A stretch of DNA of 64,000 nucleotides from Micromonospora wenchangensis (GTDB lineage: Bacteria > Actinomycetota > Actinomycetes > Mycobacteriales > Micromonosporaceae): NCBI RefSeq assembly GCF_002210435.1, contig NZ_MZMV01000010.1, forward strand, positions 1 to 64,000, written 5' to 3'. A program made the position numbers and the translations under genes. Of the stretch, positions 25,269-34,070 are shown piece after piece; position 1 is the first letter of the stretch; the number at the start of each line of letters is the position of its first letter. The notes under the pieces were generated by a model. The model had not been told where the DNA came from and ran no database searches. It saw only the letters and a program-made list of their open reading frames with translations.

Positions 25269-26117
25269 TCAGGCCTCCCCGGGCTCGTCGCCGAGGGCCA
25301 CCGGCACGCCGACCAGCGAGCCGTACTCGGTCCAGGAACCGTCGTAGTTCTTGACGTTGGTGTGGCCGAGCAGCTCCTGCAGGACGAACCAGGTGTGCGA
25401 GGAGCGCTCGCCGATCCGGCAGTACGCGATGGTCTCCTTGCCGTCGTCCAGCCCGGCGTCGGCGTAGATCTTGCGCAGCTCGTCGTCGGACTTGAAGGTG
25501 CCGTCCTCGTTGGCCGCCTTGGACCACGGCACGCTGATCGCGGTGGGGATGTGACCGGCCCGCTGCGCCTGCTCCTGCGGCAGGTGGGCGGGGGCCAGCA
25601 GCCGGCCGGCGAACTCGTCGGGGCTGCGCACGTCGACCAGGTTCTTGGTGCCGATCGCGTCGACGACCTCGTCGCGGAAGGCCCGGATCGAGGTGTCCGG
25701 CTCCTGCGCGACGTACTGCGTCTTCGGCCGCTCCACCGCGTCGGTGACCAGCGGGCGGGCGTCCAGCTCCCACTTCTTGCGACCACCGTCGAGCAGCTTG
25801 ACGTCGCGGTGGCCGTAGAGCTTGAAGTACCAGTACGCGTACGCGGCGAACCAGTTGTTGTTGCCGCCGTAGAGGACCACGACGTCGTCGTTGCCGATGC
25901 CCCGCTCGGAGAGCAGCGCCTCGAACTGGGCCTTGTTGACGAAGTCCCGGCGGATCGGGTCCTGCAGGTCGGTCTTCCAGTCGAGCTTGATCGCGCCGGC
26001 GATGTGGCCGGTGTCGTAGGCCGAGGTGTCCTCGTCGACCTCGACGAAGACGACGCCCGGGGCGTCGAGGTTCTTCTCGGCCCATTCGGCCGAGACGAGT
26101 GCGGTGTCGCGACTCAT
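25269..26117 (-). CDS. Thiosulfate sulfurtransferase (rhodanese), CysA2/SseA type
   Basis: 282-residue double-rhodanese protein. The second domain carries the active loop CRIGER with Cys233, as in mycobacterial CysA2; the first domain is inactive. Transfers sulfane sulfur from thiosulfate (or 3-mercaptopyruvate) to acceptors such as cyanide or thiols. ATG 26117 with GGGAG upstream. Forms an operon with DUF1416, and a Cys-rich leader peptide is encoded 203 bp upstream, so expression is likely tied to cysteine supply. Confidence 0.93.
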   Translation of the reverse strand: MSRDTALVSAEWAEKNLDAPGVVFVEVDEDTSAYDTGHIAGAIKLDWKTDLQDPIRRDFVNKAQFEALLSERGIGNDDVVVLYGGNNNWFAAYAYWYFKLYGHRDVKLLDGGRKKWELDARPLVTDAVERPKTQYVAQEPDTSIRAFRDEVVDAIGTKNLVDVRSPDEFAGRLLAPAHLPQEQAQRAGHIPTAISVPWSKAANEDGTFKSDDELRKIYADAGLDDGKETIAYCRIGERSSHTWFVLQELLGHTNVKNYDGSWTEYGSLVGVPVALGDEPGEA

Positions 26118-26319
26118 CAGATCACTCCCTGGTGAGGATGGGTGGTGAGCCAGCGCGGGTGGTGGAGATCGGTGATGTCGCACCATGCGCGGGACCCATA
26201 GAGGAACGGATCACGGGTTTGTGCGACGGCGCCGCTGCCGGGCGTTTCGGAGGGTTGGCACCTGAGGTCCGCAGACCCTGGGCGCGGTGGCCGCTGGGCG
26301 GCCGGAGACAGCCCCGCCG

Positions 26320-26397
26320 TCAGATGACGGAGCGACACAGGCAGGTGGCCACGCGGCACAGGTCGACCGCGCGCCGTTTGGTGAGGTGCGTCCCCAT
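26320..26397 (-). CDS. Cysteine-containing leader peptide of the sulfurtransferase operon
   Basis: 25-codon reading frame read by hand: MGTHLTKRRAVDLCRV followed by ATCLCRSVI and TGA. The L-T-K-R-R-x-V-D-L-C-R-V core and terminal C-L-C match the short actinobacterial leader peptides found before sulfur-assimilation genes, and the position before a cysA2-sseC pair is that of the cysteine-responsive attenuation peptides described in mycobacteria. Three cysteines (14, 19, 21) would stall ribosomes when Cys-tRNA is scarce. A 6-bp perfect GC hairpin (26289-26303) follows 17 bp after the stop. Confidence 0.8.
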   Translation of the reverse strand: MGTHLTKRRAVDLCRVATCLCRSVI

Positions 26398-26513
26398 GGG
26401 CTCGGAGCCTACCAGCCGTCCCGGAGAGTGCCAGCTCACGACCAGCATGCGGGACGCGGGCCCACCAGGCGGGCAGCGCCGGGTGGGTGCCGCGTCCAGG
26501 ACTGAGCGCTGAC

Positions 26514-27293
26514 TCAGCTCGGCGAGTTGATCGGGACGTCCTTCGCGTCGGCGGTCACCGTGAGCCCCTCCGGGCGCGGCTCGACCTTGCGCACGTTGAG
26601 CTGGAACGGCAGCGACGGCAGGGGCACGTCCACCGAGATGCCCCGGGCGTAGTTGTTCAGCAGGGTCCGGGCCAGCGGCACCGCCGGCAGCCCCTGGGCG
26701 TTGAGGTCGGCGAACTTCAGCGACACCTTGCCGTCGTCGGCCACGGTGACGTCGGCGGTGCCGGTCACGGTGAGCTTCTGGCCGAGGATGTCGACAGGCG
26801 CGGTGACGGCGAGCTTGCCGTTCTGCTCACCGAGCTTGAGCCCCGGCCGGTCCAGCAGCTTGGCCAGGCTGTCGTAGCTGACCGTGCCGGTGCCGGCCAC
26901 CGTCTCGGCCACCACCTCGCCCTGCCCGGAGCGGATGGTGTCCAGCGGGGCGCGCACGTTGCGGGCGTCCACGTCGAGCCGGGGCAGGCTGACCGCGTTG
27001 CCCTCCACCGACCCCTGCACGTCGGTCAGCACGATGGAGATCCGCTCGTACCGGCCGTCGACGACCTGGGTGAGGAACGGGAAACCGCCCACGTCGACCT
27101 GGGGCGGCGCGGAGCTGGCGTCCTGCTCGGTGATCGCCTGCTGCACCTGGTCGGCGATGGCGCGCTCGGCCAGCCCGGCCGCCACCCGGTCGGCCACCAC
27201 CAGCAACCCGCCCAGGATCAGCACCAGGACGACAAGTACGACGAGCCACCTGCGCCCGCGCCGCCGGGGCCGCTCCTCGTACGTCTGCGCCAC
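26514..27293 (-). CDS. LmeA family protein (DUF2993)
   Basis: 259 residues: N-terminal transmembrane anchor (about 16-35), then a DUF2993 beta-rich domain (VDVGGFPFLTQVVDGRYERI; PLPSLPFQLNVRKVEP). LmeA in M. smegmatis is a phospholipid-binding periplasmic protein that affects mannan elongation of lipomannan; Rv0817c is the M. tuberculosis orthologue in this same gene neighbourhood. Here a role in envelope lipid or lipoglycan maturation is inferred. GTG 27293. Confidence 0.85.
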   Translation of the reverse strand: MAQTYEERPRRRGRRWLVVLVVLVLILGGLLVVADRVAAGLAERAIADQVQQAITEQDASSAPPQVDVGGFPFLTQVVDGRYERISIVLTDVQGSVEGNAVSLPRLDVDARNVRAPLDTIRSGQGEVVAETVAGTGTVSYDSLAKLLDRPGLKLGEQNGKLAVTAPVDILGQKLTVTGTADVTVADDGKVSLKFADLNAQGLPAVPLARTLLNNYARGISVDVPLPSLPFQLNVRKVEPRPEGLTVTADAKDVPINSPS

Positions 27294-27436
27294 GCCCGTC
27301 TCCGTCCTTCGTCGCCGTCGCGGGTACGCGACGTGCCTGTCATCGATGCCGCCGCCCGCGGCGCACCGCTACTACCCGAGCGCCGCCGCGCCCAATCGCG
27401 CCGTGCGCCCCGCCGACGTCAGCCGGCGTCGGAGGA

Positions 27437-28483
27437 TCAGAGAAAGAGCACACACATGGCGTACGCCGCCGGCGCGGCCAGCGCGAACCCGCCCAGCGGG
27501 CCCTGCATGTGCCGGGCGATCCACATGGTGGGCGGCTCGCCGGCCATCAGGCGGCCCGCCTCTGCGTAGCCGACGGCGAGGTCGGCCAGCACGGCGGTGG
27601 CCGCGGTGACCAGCCCGATCAGCGCGGCGCTGGTCGGGGTGAAGCCGACCAGGTAGCTGCCGAGCAGGGCGCTGGTGAGGGTGCCGACCATCGCGCCGAC
27701 GACCACCCCGGCGGCCCCCCGGGGCACCTGCGGCGCGAGCCGGGGCCAGGCGAGCACGGCGTCGGTGAGCCGGGCCACGGTGAGGGCGACGCCGGTGGCG
27801 GCCAGGCAGACGGTGATCGCCTGGGTGCCGGCGGGAATCCGGCTGAGCGTGATCAGGGTGGCGAACGCCACCACGCCGACCACGATGAGCAGGGTGGTGC
27901 CGAGCGAGTCGGTCACCCGGACCCGGTCCACCCGGCGGACGAGTTGGCCGAGCACCCCGACCAGGAACCCGCCCAGCGCCACGTACCCGAGCGGGGCCAG
28001 TCCGGCCACGTCGGTCTGCACGGCGGCGACGTCGGCCGCGGCGGCGACCACGCCGCTGGTCAGCGCGACCAGCAGCAGCGCGGGCGGGCGCATGGCCATC
28101 GTCCAGGCCAGCACGAAGAGCAGTTGTACGCCGAACACGATGATCGCGAACGGCAGCCGGTGCCCGGGGCCGGCGGTCTGCGCGCCGAGCACCAGGCCGA
28201 CGCCGAGCAGCGCGGCGAACCCGGCGACGGTCAGCGAGAGCGGACGGCGCACCTCGACCGGCTCGATCGGCTCCTCGTCCGGCTCGGTCTCGTCGTCCTC
28301 GCTGCGCCGCGGCTGGCCGCCCTTGCGGAACCGGCGTGGGCCGCGTTCGCGTCGGCTGCCGGCGTCGTCGTCGGGGGCGGGACGGGGACCGGGTGCGGGC
28401 CCTCCGGCCGGGCCGGCGGGCCCGTCGGGGGCGTCGTCGGCCCACGGGTCACGGCCGGTCTCGGGCGAGGTGGAGGGAAACAC
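27437..28483 (-). CDS. Polytopic membrane protein, unknown function
   Basis: 348 residues: a charged, Pro/Asp/Arg-rich cytoplasmic N-terminus (1-78) and then about nine hydrophobic helices (from LSLTVAGFAALLGVGLVLGA to the C-terminal AAPAAYAMCVLFL). Loop motifs include GSYLVGFTPTSAALIGLV and a conserved-looking ADLAVGYAEAGRLMAGE near 305-325. No family assigned. Divergent from glnR, 273 bp apart. ATG 28483. Confidence 0.75.
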   Translation of the reverse strand: MFPSTSPETGRDPWADDAPDGPAGPAGGPAPGPRPAPDDDAGSRRERGPRRFRKGGQPRRSEDDETEPDEEPIEPVEVRRPLSLTVAGFAALLGVGLVLGAQTAGPGHRLPFAIIVFGVQLLFVLAWTMAMRPPALLLVALTSGVVAAAADVAAVQTDVAGLAPLGYVALGGFLVGVLGQLVRRVDRVRVTDSLGTTLLIVVGVVAFATLITLSRIPAGTQAITVCLAATGVALTVARLTDAVLAWPRLAPQVPRGAAGVVVGAMVGTLTSALLGSYLVGFTPTSAALIGLVTAATAVLADLAVGYAEAGRLMAGEPPTMWIARHMQGPLGGFALAAPAAYAMCVLFL

Positions 28484-28756
28484 GCCCCGATCGTGCCAGA
28501 CCGGCGGGGATCGGCGGGGATCACGGGGTGCCCGAGGGGGATCACGGTTTCGGCGACGTTAAAACCTGACCGGTGATCACGGGCAGATCCGACAAACAGG
28601 AAAGGACGCCGGGGTGACAGCGGAGCAATCGGTTACGCTCAGGCTGTTACCCGCCCGTCAGCGACGCCGGGACCCACGCAAGTTCTCAGCGCCCTGCCCA
28701 CCCGCGGGGTTGCTGGTCGCGTGCGGCCGAAGGGCCGCCGGGACGGAGGTGATCGT

Positions 28757-29473
28757 GTGGAGCTCCTGCTGCTGGTGACCGCGCGCGCAGGTGAGCCCTC
28801 GGCGGTGCTGCCGGCACTCGACCTGTTGCCGCATTCGGTCCGTACCGCACCGCGTGACGTCCGCACCCTGGTTTCCGGGCCCAGCCCGGACGCGGTGCTG
28901 GTCGACGCCCGGTCGGAGTTGAGCGAGGCCCGTGCCACCTGTCGCATGCTGCACGCCACCGGTCTGGGCGTGCCGCTGGTCGCGGTGGTGACCGAGGCCG
29001 GCCTGATCGCCCTGAACGCCGACTGGGGCGTCGATGACGTGATCCTGGCCGGGGCGGGTCCGGCCGAGGTGGAGGCCCGGCTGCGGCTCGCGGTGGGCCG
29101 GCTGAGCAACGCCACGTCCGGGGCCGGTGGGTCGATCCGGGCCGGCGAGCTGAACATCGACCCGGACACCTACGCGGCGAAGCTGAAGGGCCGGCCGCTC
29201 GACCTCACGTACAAGGAGTTCGAGCTGCTCAAGTTCCTCGCCCAGCACCCGGGCCGGGTGTTCACCCGGGACCAGCTGCTCCGCGAGGTCTGGGGCTACG
29301 ACTACTTCGGCGGCACCCGGACGGTGGACGTGCACGTCCGGCGGCTGCGGGCCAAGCTCGGCTCGGAGTACGAGTCGATGATCGGCACCGTCCGCCAGGT
29401 GGGCTACAAGTTCGTGGTCCCGCCGTCGTCCCGCTCGCTGCCCGAGTCCGAGCCCGCACCGCTGCCGGTTTGA
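28757..29473 (+). CDS. glnR: GlnR, global nitrogen regulator (OmpR-type, orphan)
   Basis: 238-residue OmpR-family regulator with clear similarity to actinobacterial GlnR: N-terminal receiver-like domain ([36 protein letters not shown]) and C-terminal winged helix ([40 protein letters not shown]). GlnR acts as a phosphorylation-independent dimer and controls glnA, amtB and nitrate/nitrite genes. Position beside mshD and lmeA equals Rv0818. GTG 28757 has GGAGGTGA 4 bp upstream. Confidence 0.93.
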   Translation: MELLLLVTARAGEPSAVLPALDLLPHSVRTAPRDVRTLVSGPSPDAVLVDARSELSEARATCRMLHATGLGVPLVAVVTEAGLIALNADWGVDDVILAGAGPAEVEARLRLAVGRLSNATSGAGGSIRAGELNIDPDTYAAKLKGRPLDLTYKEFELLKFLAQHPGRVFTRDQLLREVWGYDYFGGTRTVDVHVRRLRAKLGSEYESMIGTVRQVGYKFVVPPSSRSLPESEPAPLPV

Positions 29474-29640
29474 TCGGGGGCGGTGGCACCGCACCCCGGT
29501 AGGACTATTTCCGATACGCCCCTTTTGCTCCTGTTGTCGGTTCTATTCTTGGTGCCGTAATCAGCAGGGGTGAGAGGGGCTACGGTGCGTGCACTGACCA
29601 CGGGGGCGACGAGAGGGCCGTCCCGCGATCCGGACCGGCG

Positions 29641-30540
29641 GTGGCGCTGATGCGTACCCGGTCGACCGGCGGCACCATCGGCATCGTCACGCTGGTGCTG
29701 GCCGCCCTGCTCGGGTCCGCGTACGCGCTCGGCCGCAGCATGACCCCCACCCCGCCCCGCCAGCCCCTCGGCGCGGCGGCACAGGTCGACGGCGCCCAGT
29801 ACGGCGAGCAACCCGCCGACCCGGCCGCGCCGCCCGCCACCACGGACGGCGCCCGCCCCGACGGGGCCACCCCGGCCGGCACCCCCACCGCCGGGGCCGA
29901 CCCGGACGCGCCACAGCCGGCCAGCGGCGGTGACGGCCCGTTCGGCAGCCACGCCAGCACCGGCACCGGTGAGGTCGCGCTGACCTTCGACGACGGCCCC
30001 GACCCGACGTACACCCCGCAGGTGCTGGAGGTGCTGCGCACCTACGGGGTCAAGGCGACGTTCTGCGTGGTCGGCGAGAACGCCCAGGACCACCCGGACC
30101 TGATCCGCGCGATCGTGGCCGACGGGCACACCCTGTGCAACCACTCGTGGCAGCACGACGTGCTGCTCGGCAAGCGCTCCCCCGCACTGATCCGGGCCGA
30201 CCTGCTGCGGACCAACGACGCCATCCACGCCGCCGTGCCGGACGCCCCGGTCAGCTACTTCCGGCAGCCCGGCGGGGCCTGGACGTACCCCGTGGTCTCG
30301 GTCGCCGAGGGCTTGGGGATGACCCCGCTGCACTGGACCGTCGACCCCAACGACTGGCAGGTCCCCGGCGCGGCGAAGATCACCGCGACGGTCTCCCGGG
30401 ACACCGGGCCGGGCGCGATCGTGCTCATGCACGACGCCGGCGGCGACCGGCAGGGCACCGTGGACGCGCTGCGTCGGCTGCTGCCCGACCTGACCGGCCG
30501 GTTCCGGCTGGAGGCGCTACCGCCCGGCGGGGCCAACTGA
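29641..30540 (+). CDS. Membrane-anchored polysaccharide deacetylase (NodB domain)
   Basis: 299 residues: N-terminal anchor (about 14-32), a Pro/Ala-rich linker to about 105, then a NodB/CE4 domain. Metal and catalytic motifs: TFDDGPDPTYT (motif 1, catalytic Asp), HSWQHD (motif 2, the usual H(S/T)xxH), RQPGGAW (motif 3), and VLMHDAGGDR (motif 5). Predicted Zn-dependent de-N-acetylase of peptidoglycan or another surface glycan, acting outside the cell. Start GTG 29641 or ATG 29650. Confidence 0.9.
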   Translation: MALMRTRSTGGTIGIVTLVLAALLGSAYALGRSMTPTPPRQPLGAAAQVDGAQYGEQPADPAAPPATTDGARPDGATPAGTPTAGADPDAPQPASGGDGPFGSHASTGTGEVALTFDDGPDPTYTPQVLEVLRTYGVKATFCVVGENAQDHPDLIRAIVADGHTLCNHSWQHDVLLGKRSPALIRADLLRTNDAIHAAVPDAPVSYFRQPGGAWTYPVVSVAEGLGMTPLHWTVDPNDWQVPGAAKITATVSRDTGPGAIVLMHDAGGDRQGTVDALRRLLPDLTGRFRLEALPPGGAN

Positions 30541-30585
30541 ACCGGCGGGCCCGACCGGGCGGACGACGCCGACTACGGTGGCGGG

Positions 30586-31509
30586 ATGAGCAGCGTCGAA
30601 CCGACAGTCGACCGGGTGGCCCGCACCGACCGCCTCACCCCGGACGAGGTGACCGAGGTGCTGGCCCTGGCCCGGCTCGGCGGCGATGCCGACGGGGCCG
30701 ACCCGTTCGACGAGCACACCCTGCTGCGGCTGCGTGACCCGCAGGCGGCGGCCGGGCACCTGACCGCCCGCGCCCCCGACGGCACCCTGACCGGGTACGC
30801 CCACCTGGACACCACCGAGCCGGAGTCCGGGGTCGGGGTGGAGTTGGTGGTGCACCCGGCCTTACGGCGGCGGGGCACCGGACGGGCGCTGGTCCGGGGC
30901 GTCCTCGCGGCGGCGTCCGGCCCGCTGCGGGCCTGGGCGCACGGCGACCACCCGTCCGCCGCGGCGCTCGCCGTGGATCTCGGCTTCACCCGGGCCCGGG
31001 TGCTCTGGCAGTTGCGCCGACCGCTGACCGGGGCGGTGCCACCGCCCCGCCTGCCGGACGGGGTGACGCTGCGTTCCTTCCGCCCCGGCGCGGACGACGA
31101 CGCCTGGCTCGCGCTCAACGCCCGCGCCTTCGCCACGCACCCCGAGCAGGGCCGGTGGACCACCGACGACCTGCGGGCCCGGCTGGCCGAGCCGTGGTTC
31201 GACCCGGACGGTTTCCTGCTCGCCGTCGACGCCGCCGGGCGGCTGCTCGGCTTCCACTGGACCAAGGTGCACGAGCGGGCGGGCTCGGCCCGTACCGGTG
31301 AGGTGTACGTGGTGGGGGTGGACCCGGACGCCCACGGCGGCGGCCTGGGCCGGGCGCTCACCACCGCCGGCCTGGCCTACCTGCGGGACCGGCGCGGGCT
31401 GGACCGGGTGATGCTCTACGTCGACGAGTCGAACACCGCCGCCGTCTCGCTCTACGAACGGCTCGGGTTCGCCCGCTGGTGCGGGCACGTCAACTACCAC
31501 CTGGGCTGA
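30586..31509 (+). CDS. mshD: Mycothiol synthase
   Basis: 307-residue tandem GNAT enzyme that acetylates Cys-GlcN-Ins with acetyl-CoA, the last step of mycothiol synthesis. First domain LVVHPALRRRGTGRALVRG (about 84-102); second domain VVGVDPDAHGGGLGRALTTAG then VMLYVDESNTAAVSLYERLG, the C-terminal signature of MshD. Neighbour of glnR and pst genes as in Rv0819. ATG 30586. Confidence 0.94.
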   Translation: MSSVEPTVDRVARTDRLTPDEVTEVLALARLGGDADGADPFDEHTLLRLRDPQAAAGHLTARAPDGTLTGYAHLDTTEPESGVGVELVVHPALRRRGTGRALVRGVLAAASGPLRAWAHGDHPSAAALAVDLGFTRARVLWQLRRPLTGAVPPPRLPDGVTLRSFRPGADDDAWLALNARAFATHPEQGRWTTDDLRARLAEPWFDPDGFLLAVDAAGRLLGFHWTKVHERAGSARTGEVYVVGVDPDAHGGGLGRALTTAGLAYLRDRRGLDRVMLYVDESNTAAVSLYERLGFARWCGHVNYHLG

Positions 31510-31832
31510 CGCCGCCCCGTCCCCTCCACCCTCGCCGGTGACCTGCCGGGGCACGACCGGTGCGGTCTCCGTGCGGTAACGGCGGGGCCACGTACGGATA
31601 ACGGCTGCCCGGATATGTCCCATCAATGCGGATACCGGGACGGCAGTTCACCTAACGGACAACCCTCCCTCAGGCAGCGGTCACCTTCCCGGCCGGGGCT
31701 GTTCATGCTCCGTTCACTTCCGACCGGCGAACCGTCTACCTGGCACTTCTAGCTTTCGTGTCAGCCGGTCAGCGCCGGCACTCGGGCCCCATCCGGGCGA
31801 CCTGACCAAAGACGTGAAGGGAAACCCCTCAG
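31510..31832. promoter_or_regulatory. mshD-pstS intergenic region with PHO-box lattice
   Basis: Heptamers related to GTTCACC occur at 31646 (GTTCACC), 31657 (GGACAAC), 31679 (GGTCACC), 31701 (GTTCATG) and 31712 (GTTCACT). All start positions differ by multiples of 11 bp, the spacing of PhoP direct-repeat units in Streptomyces. The best core is the adjacent pair 31701-31722. pstS starts at 31833. Confidence 0.8.
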
Positions 31833-32936
31833 GTGAAGCTCCAGCGGCACGGCGCCATTGCCTGCCTCGCTCTTACTGCGGTCCTCGGCCTCAGCGCCTG
31901 CGGCTCGGACAACAACGAGCCGGCCAGCGCCTCCGCCTCCGGCTCGGCCAGCGCGGCCGACTGCGGCAAGGGCACCCTGAACGCGCAGGGCTCCTCCGCT
32001 CAGAAGAACGCCATGGCTGAGTGGATCAAGGCGTACCAGCAGAAGTGCAGCGGCACCACGATCAACTACGAGTCGACCGGTTCGGGCGCGGGCATCCAGG
32101 CGTTCATCGCCGGCACCGCCGACTTCGCGGGTTCCGACTCCGCCCTCAAGCCGGAGGAGCAGCCGCAGGCGGACGCCAAGTGCACCGGCGGCGCGGCGCT
32201 CAACCTGCCGATGGTGATCGGCCCGGTCGCGGTCGTCTACAACGTCGGCGGCGTGGACAACCTCCAGCTCAAGCCGACCACCCTGGCGCAGATCTTCGCC
32301 GGCAAGGTCACCAAGTGGGACGACCCGGCGATCAAGGCCGACAACCCGAACGCCACCCTCCCGGCCGCCCCGATCCAGACGGTGCACCGCTCCGACGAGT
32401 CGGGCACCACCGACAACTTCACCAAGTACCTGTCGAAGACCGCGCCGACGGACTGGACCTTCGGCAACAACAAGGCGTGGAAGGCCCCCGGCGGCCTCGG
32501 CGCCCCCAAGTCCGACGGTGTCGCCTCCAAGGTCAAGAGCACCGAGGGCACGATCAGCTACGTCGAGTGGTCGTACGCCGAGAACTCCGGCCTGAAGAAG
32601 GCCAAGGTGCAGAACGGGGCCGGCGAGTACACCGAGCTGACCGCCGAGTCGGCCGGCAAGACCATCGCCGGGGCCAAGATCGAGGGCCAGGGCGACGACC
32701 TCAAGATGTCGATCGACTACGCCACCAAGGAGGCCGGGGCGTACCCGATCGTCCTGGTGACCTACGAGATCGTGTGCAGCAAGGGCATCGCCGCCGACAA
32801 GCTGCCGCTGGTCAAGGGCCTGCTGGGCCACGCCGCCAGCACCGAGGGCCAGGCCGAGCTGGTCGAGCTGGGCTACGCCCCGCTGCCCGACTCGGTCCGG
32901 ACCAAGGTCGAGGCCGCGGTCAAGAACCTGGCCTGA
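31833..32936 (+). CDS. pstS: Phosphate ABC transporter substrate-binding lipoprotein
   Basis: 367-residue PstS. Lipoprotein signal with lipobox LSAC (Cys23), then a Ser/Ala linker and the phosphate-binding fold: GTLNAQGSSAQKNAM, INYESTGSGAGIQAFIAGTA and DFAGSDSAL, and HRSDESGTTDNFTKYL are the standard phosphate-contact loops. Captures phosphate outside the membrane for PstCA. GTG 31833. Preceded by PHO boxes, so induced when phosphate is low. Confidence 0.97.
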   Translation: MKLQRHGAIACLALTAVLGLSACGSDNNEPASASASGSASAADCGKGTLNAQGSSAQKNAMAEWIKAYQQKCSGTTINYESTGSGAGIQAFIAGTADFAGSDSALKPEEQPQADAKCTGGAALNLPMVIGPVAVVYNVGGVDNLQLKPTTLAQIFAGKVTKWDDPAIKADNPNATLPAAPIQTVHRSDESGTTDNFTKYLSKTAPTDWTFGNNKAWKAPGGLGAPKSDGVASKVKSTEGTISYVEWSYAENSGLKKAKVQNGAGEYTELTAESAGKTIAGAKIEGQGDDLKMSIDYATKEAGAYPIVLVTYEIVCSKGIAADKLPLVKGLLGHAASTEGQAELVELGYAPLPDSVRTKVEAAVKNLA

Positions 32937-32978
32937 GCATCCCGAGCGACATCACCTCAAGTCGAAGCGAGCGAGCAG

Positions 32979-34070
32979 ATGGGTGAAACCCCTCACCGCT
33001 CGGCACACGCCGGCACCGGCGGACACCCCGTGACCCTGGGTCACGAGCGGTCCGCCGGTGCCTCGGCGCGCGTGGCCGAGGCACCAGTCAGCCCCCGTAC
33101 CCCCGATGACGACCGTGGCCTCGGCGGAGGCGGCGGGCTGCCCCGGGCCCGCGCGTTCGGCGCGGAACGGGCGTTCCGTGGCGTGACCCTGGCCGCCGGC
33201 GTCGCCGTGCTGGTCATCATCGCGGCCATCGCGGTCTTCCTGATCGCCAAGGCCGTGCCGGCGCTGCGGGCCAACAGTGCGAACTTCTGGACCTTCGAGG
33301 GGTGGTTCCCCAACGACGATCCACCCACGTTCGGCATCGGCGCGCTCGCCTTCGGCACCGTGCTCACCGCCCTGCTGGCGCTGCTGGTCGCGGTGCCGGT
33401 GGCGCTGGGCATCGCCCTCTACCTGTCGCACTACGCGCCGCGGCGGCTCGGCACCGCGCTGGGCTTCGTGATCGACCTGCTGGCCGCCGTGCCGAGTGTG
33501 GTGTTCGGCCTGTGGGGGCGGGACTACCTGGTCGGGCCGGTCGCCGACCTGTCGGCCTGGCTGAACCGGTACTTCGGCTGGATCCCGATCTTCGGCGACG
33601 GCCCGTACGGCAACTCGATCCTGCTCGGCTCGCTGGTCCTGGCGATCATGGTGCTGCCGATCATCACCTCGCTCTCCCGCGAGGTGTTCCTCCAGACCCC
33701 GACCGCCAACGAGGAGGCCGCCCTCGCGCTGGGCGCCACCCGGTGGGAGATGCTGCGCACGGCGGTGCTGCCGTACGGCCGGCCGGGCATCATCGCCGCC
33801 GTCATGCTCGGCCTCGGCCGGGCGCTCGGCGAGACCATCGCGCTCGCGCTCACCCTCGGCTCGACGTACGCCATCTCGTTCAACATCCTCGCCAACGGCG
33901 GCAACAGCATCGCCGCGAACATCGCCAACCGGTTCGCGGAGGCCAACGAGACCGGCCGCGGCGCGCTCATCGCCTCCGGCCTGGTGCTCTTCGCGATCAC
34001 GCTGGTCGTCAACATCACCGCGCGCGCGATCATCTACCGCCGCCGCGAGTTCACGGAGTCGGCCGCATGA
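32979..34070 (+). CDS. pstC: Phosphate ABC transporter permease PstC
   Basis: 363-residue permease with six predicted helices after a hydrophilic N-terminus of about 65 residues. The EAA-type loop is NEEAALALGATRWEMLRTAV. Forms the channel with PstA. ATG 32979 lies 42 bp after pstS; the stop overlaps pstA by ATGA. Confidence 0.96.
   Translation: MGETPHRSAHAGTGGHPVTLGHERSAGASARVAEAPVSPRTPDDDRGLGGGGGLPRARAFGAERAFRGVTLAAGVAVLVIIAAIAVFLIAKAVPALRANSANFWTFEGWFPNDDPPTFGIGALAFGTVLTALLALLVAVPVALGIALYLSHYAPRRLGTALGFVIDLLAAVPSVVFGLWGRDYLVGPVADLSAWLNRYFGWIPIFGDGPYGNSILLGSLVLAIMVLPIITSLSREVFLQTPTANEEAALALGATRWEMLRTAVLPYGRPGIIAAVMLGLGRALGETIALALTLGSTYAISFNILANGGNSIAANIANRFAEANETGRGALIASGLVLFAITLVVNITARAIIYRRREFTESAA

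Noticed and set aside
28632..28650. Possible GlnR self-binding site (two GTTAC boxes before glnR)
   Set aside because: The boxes are 14 bp apart with no GAAAC half-sites; GlnR boxes use about 11-bp a/b spacing (22 bp between a-sites).
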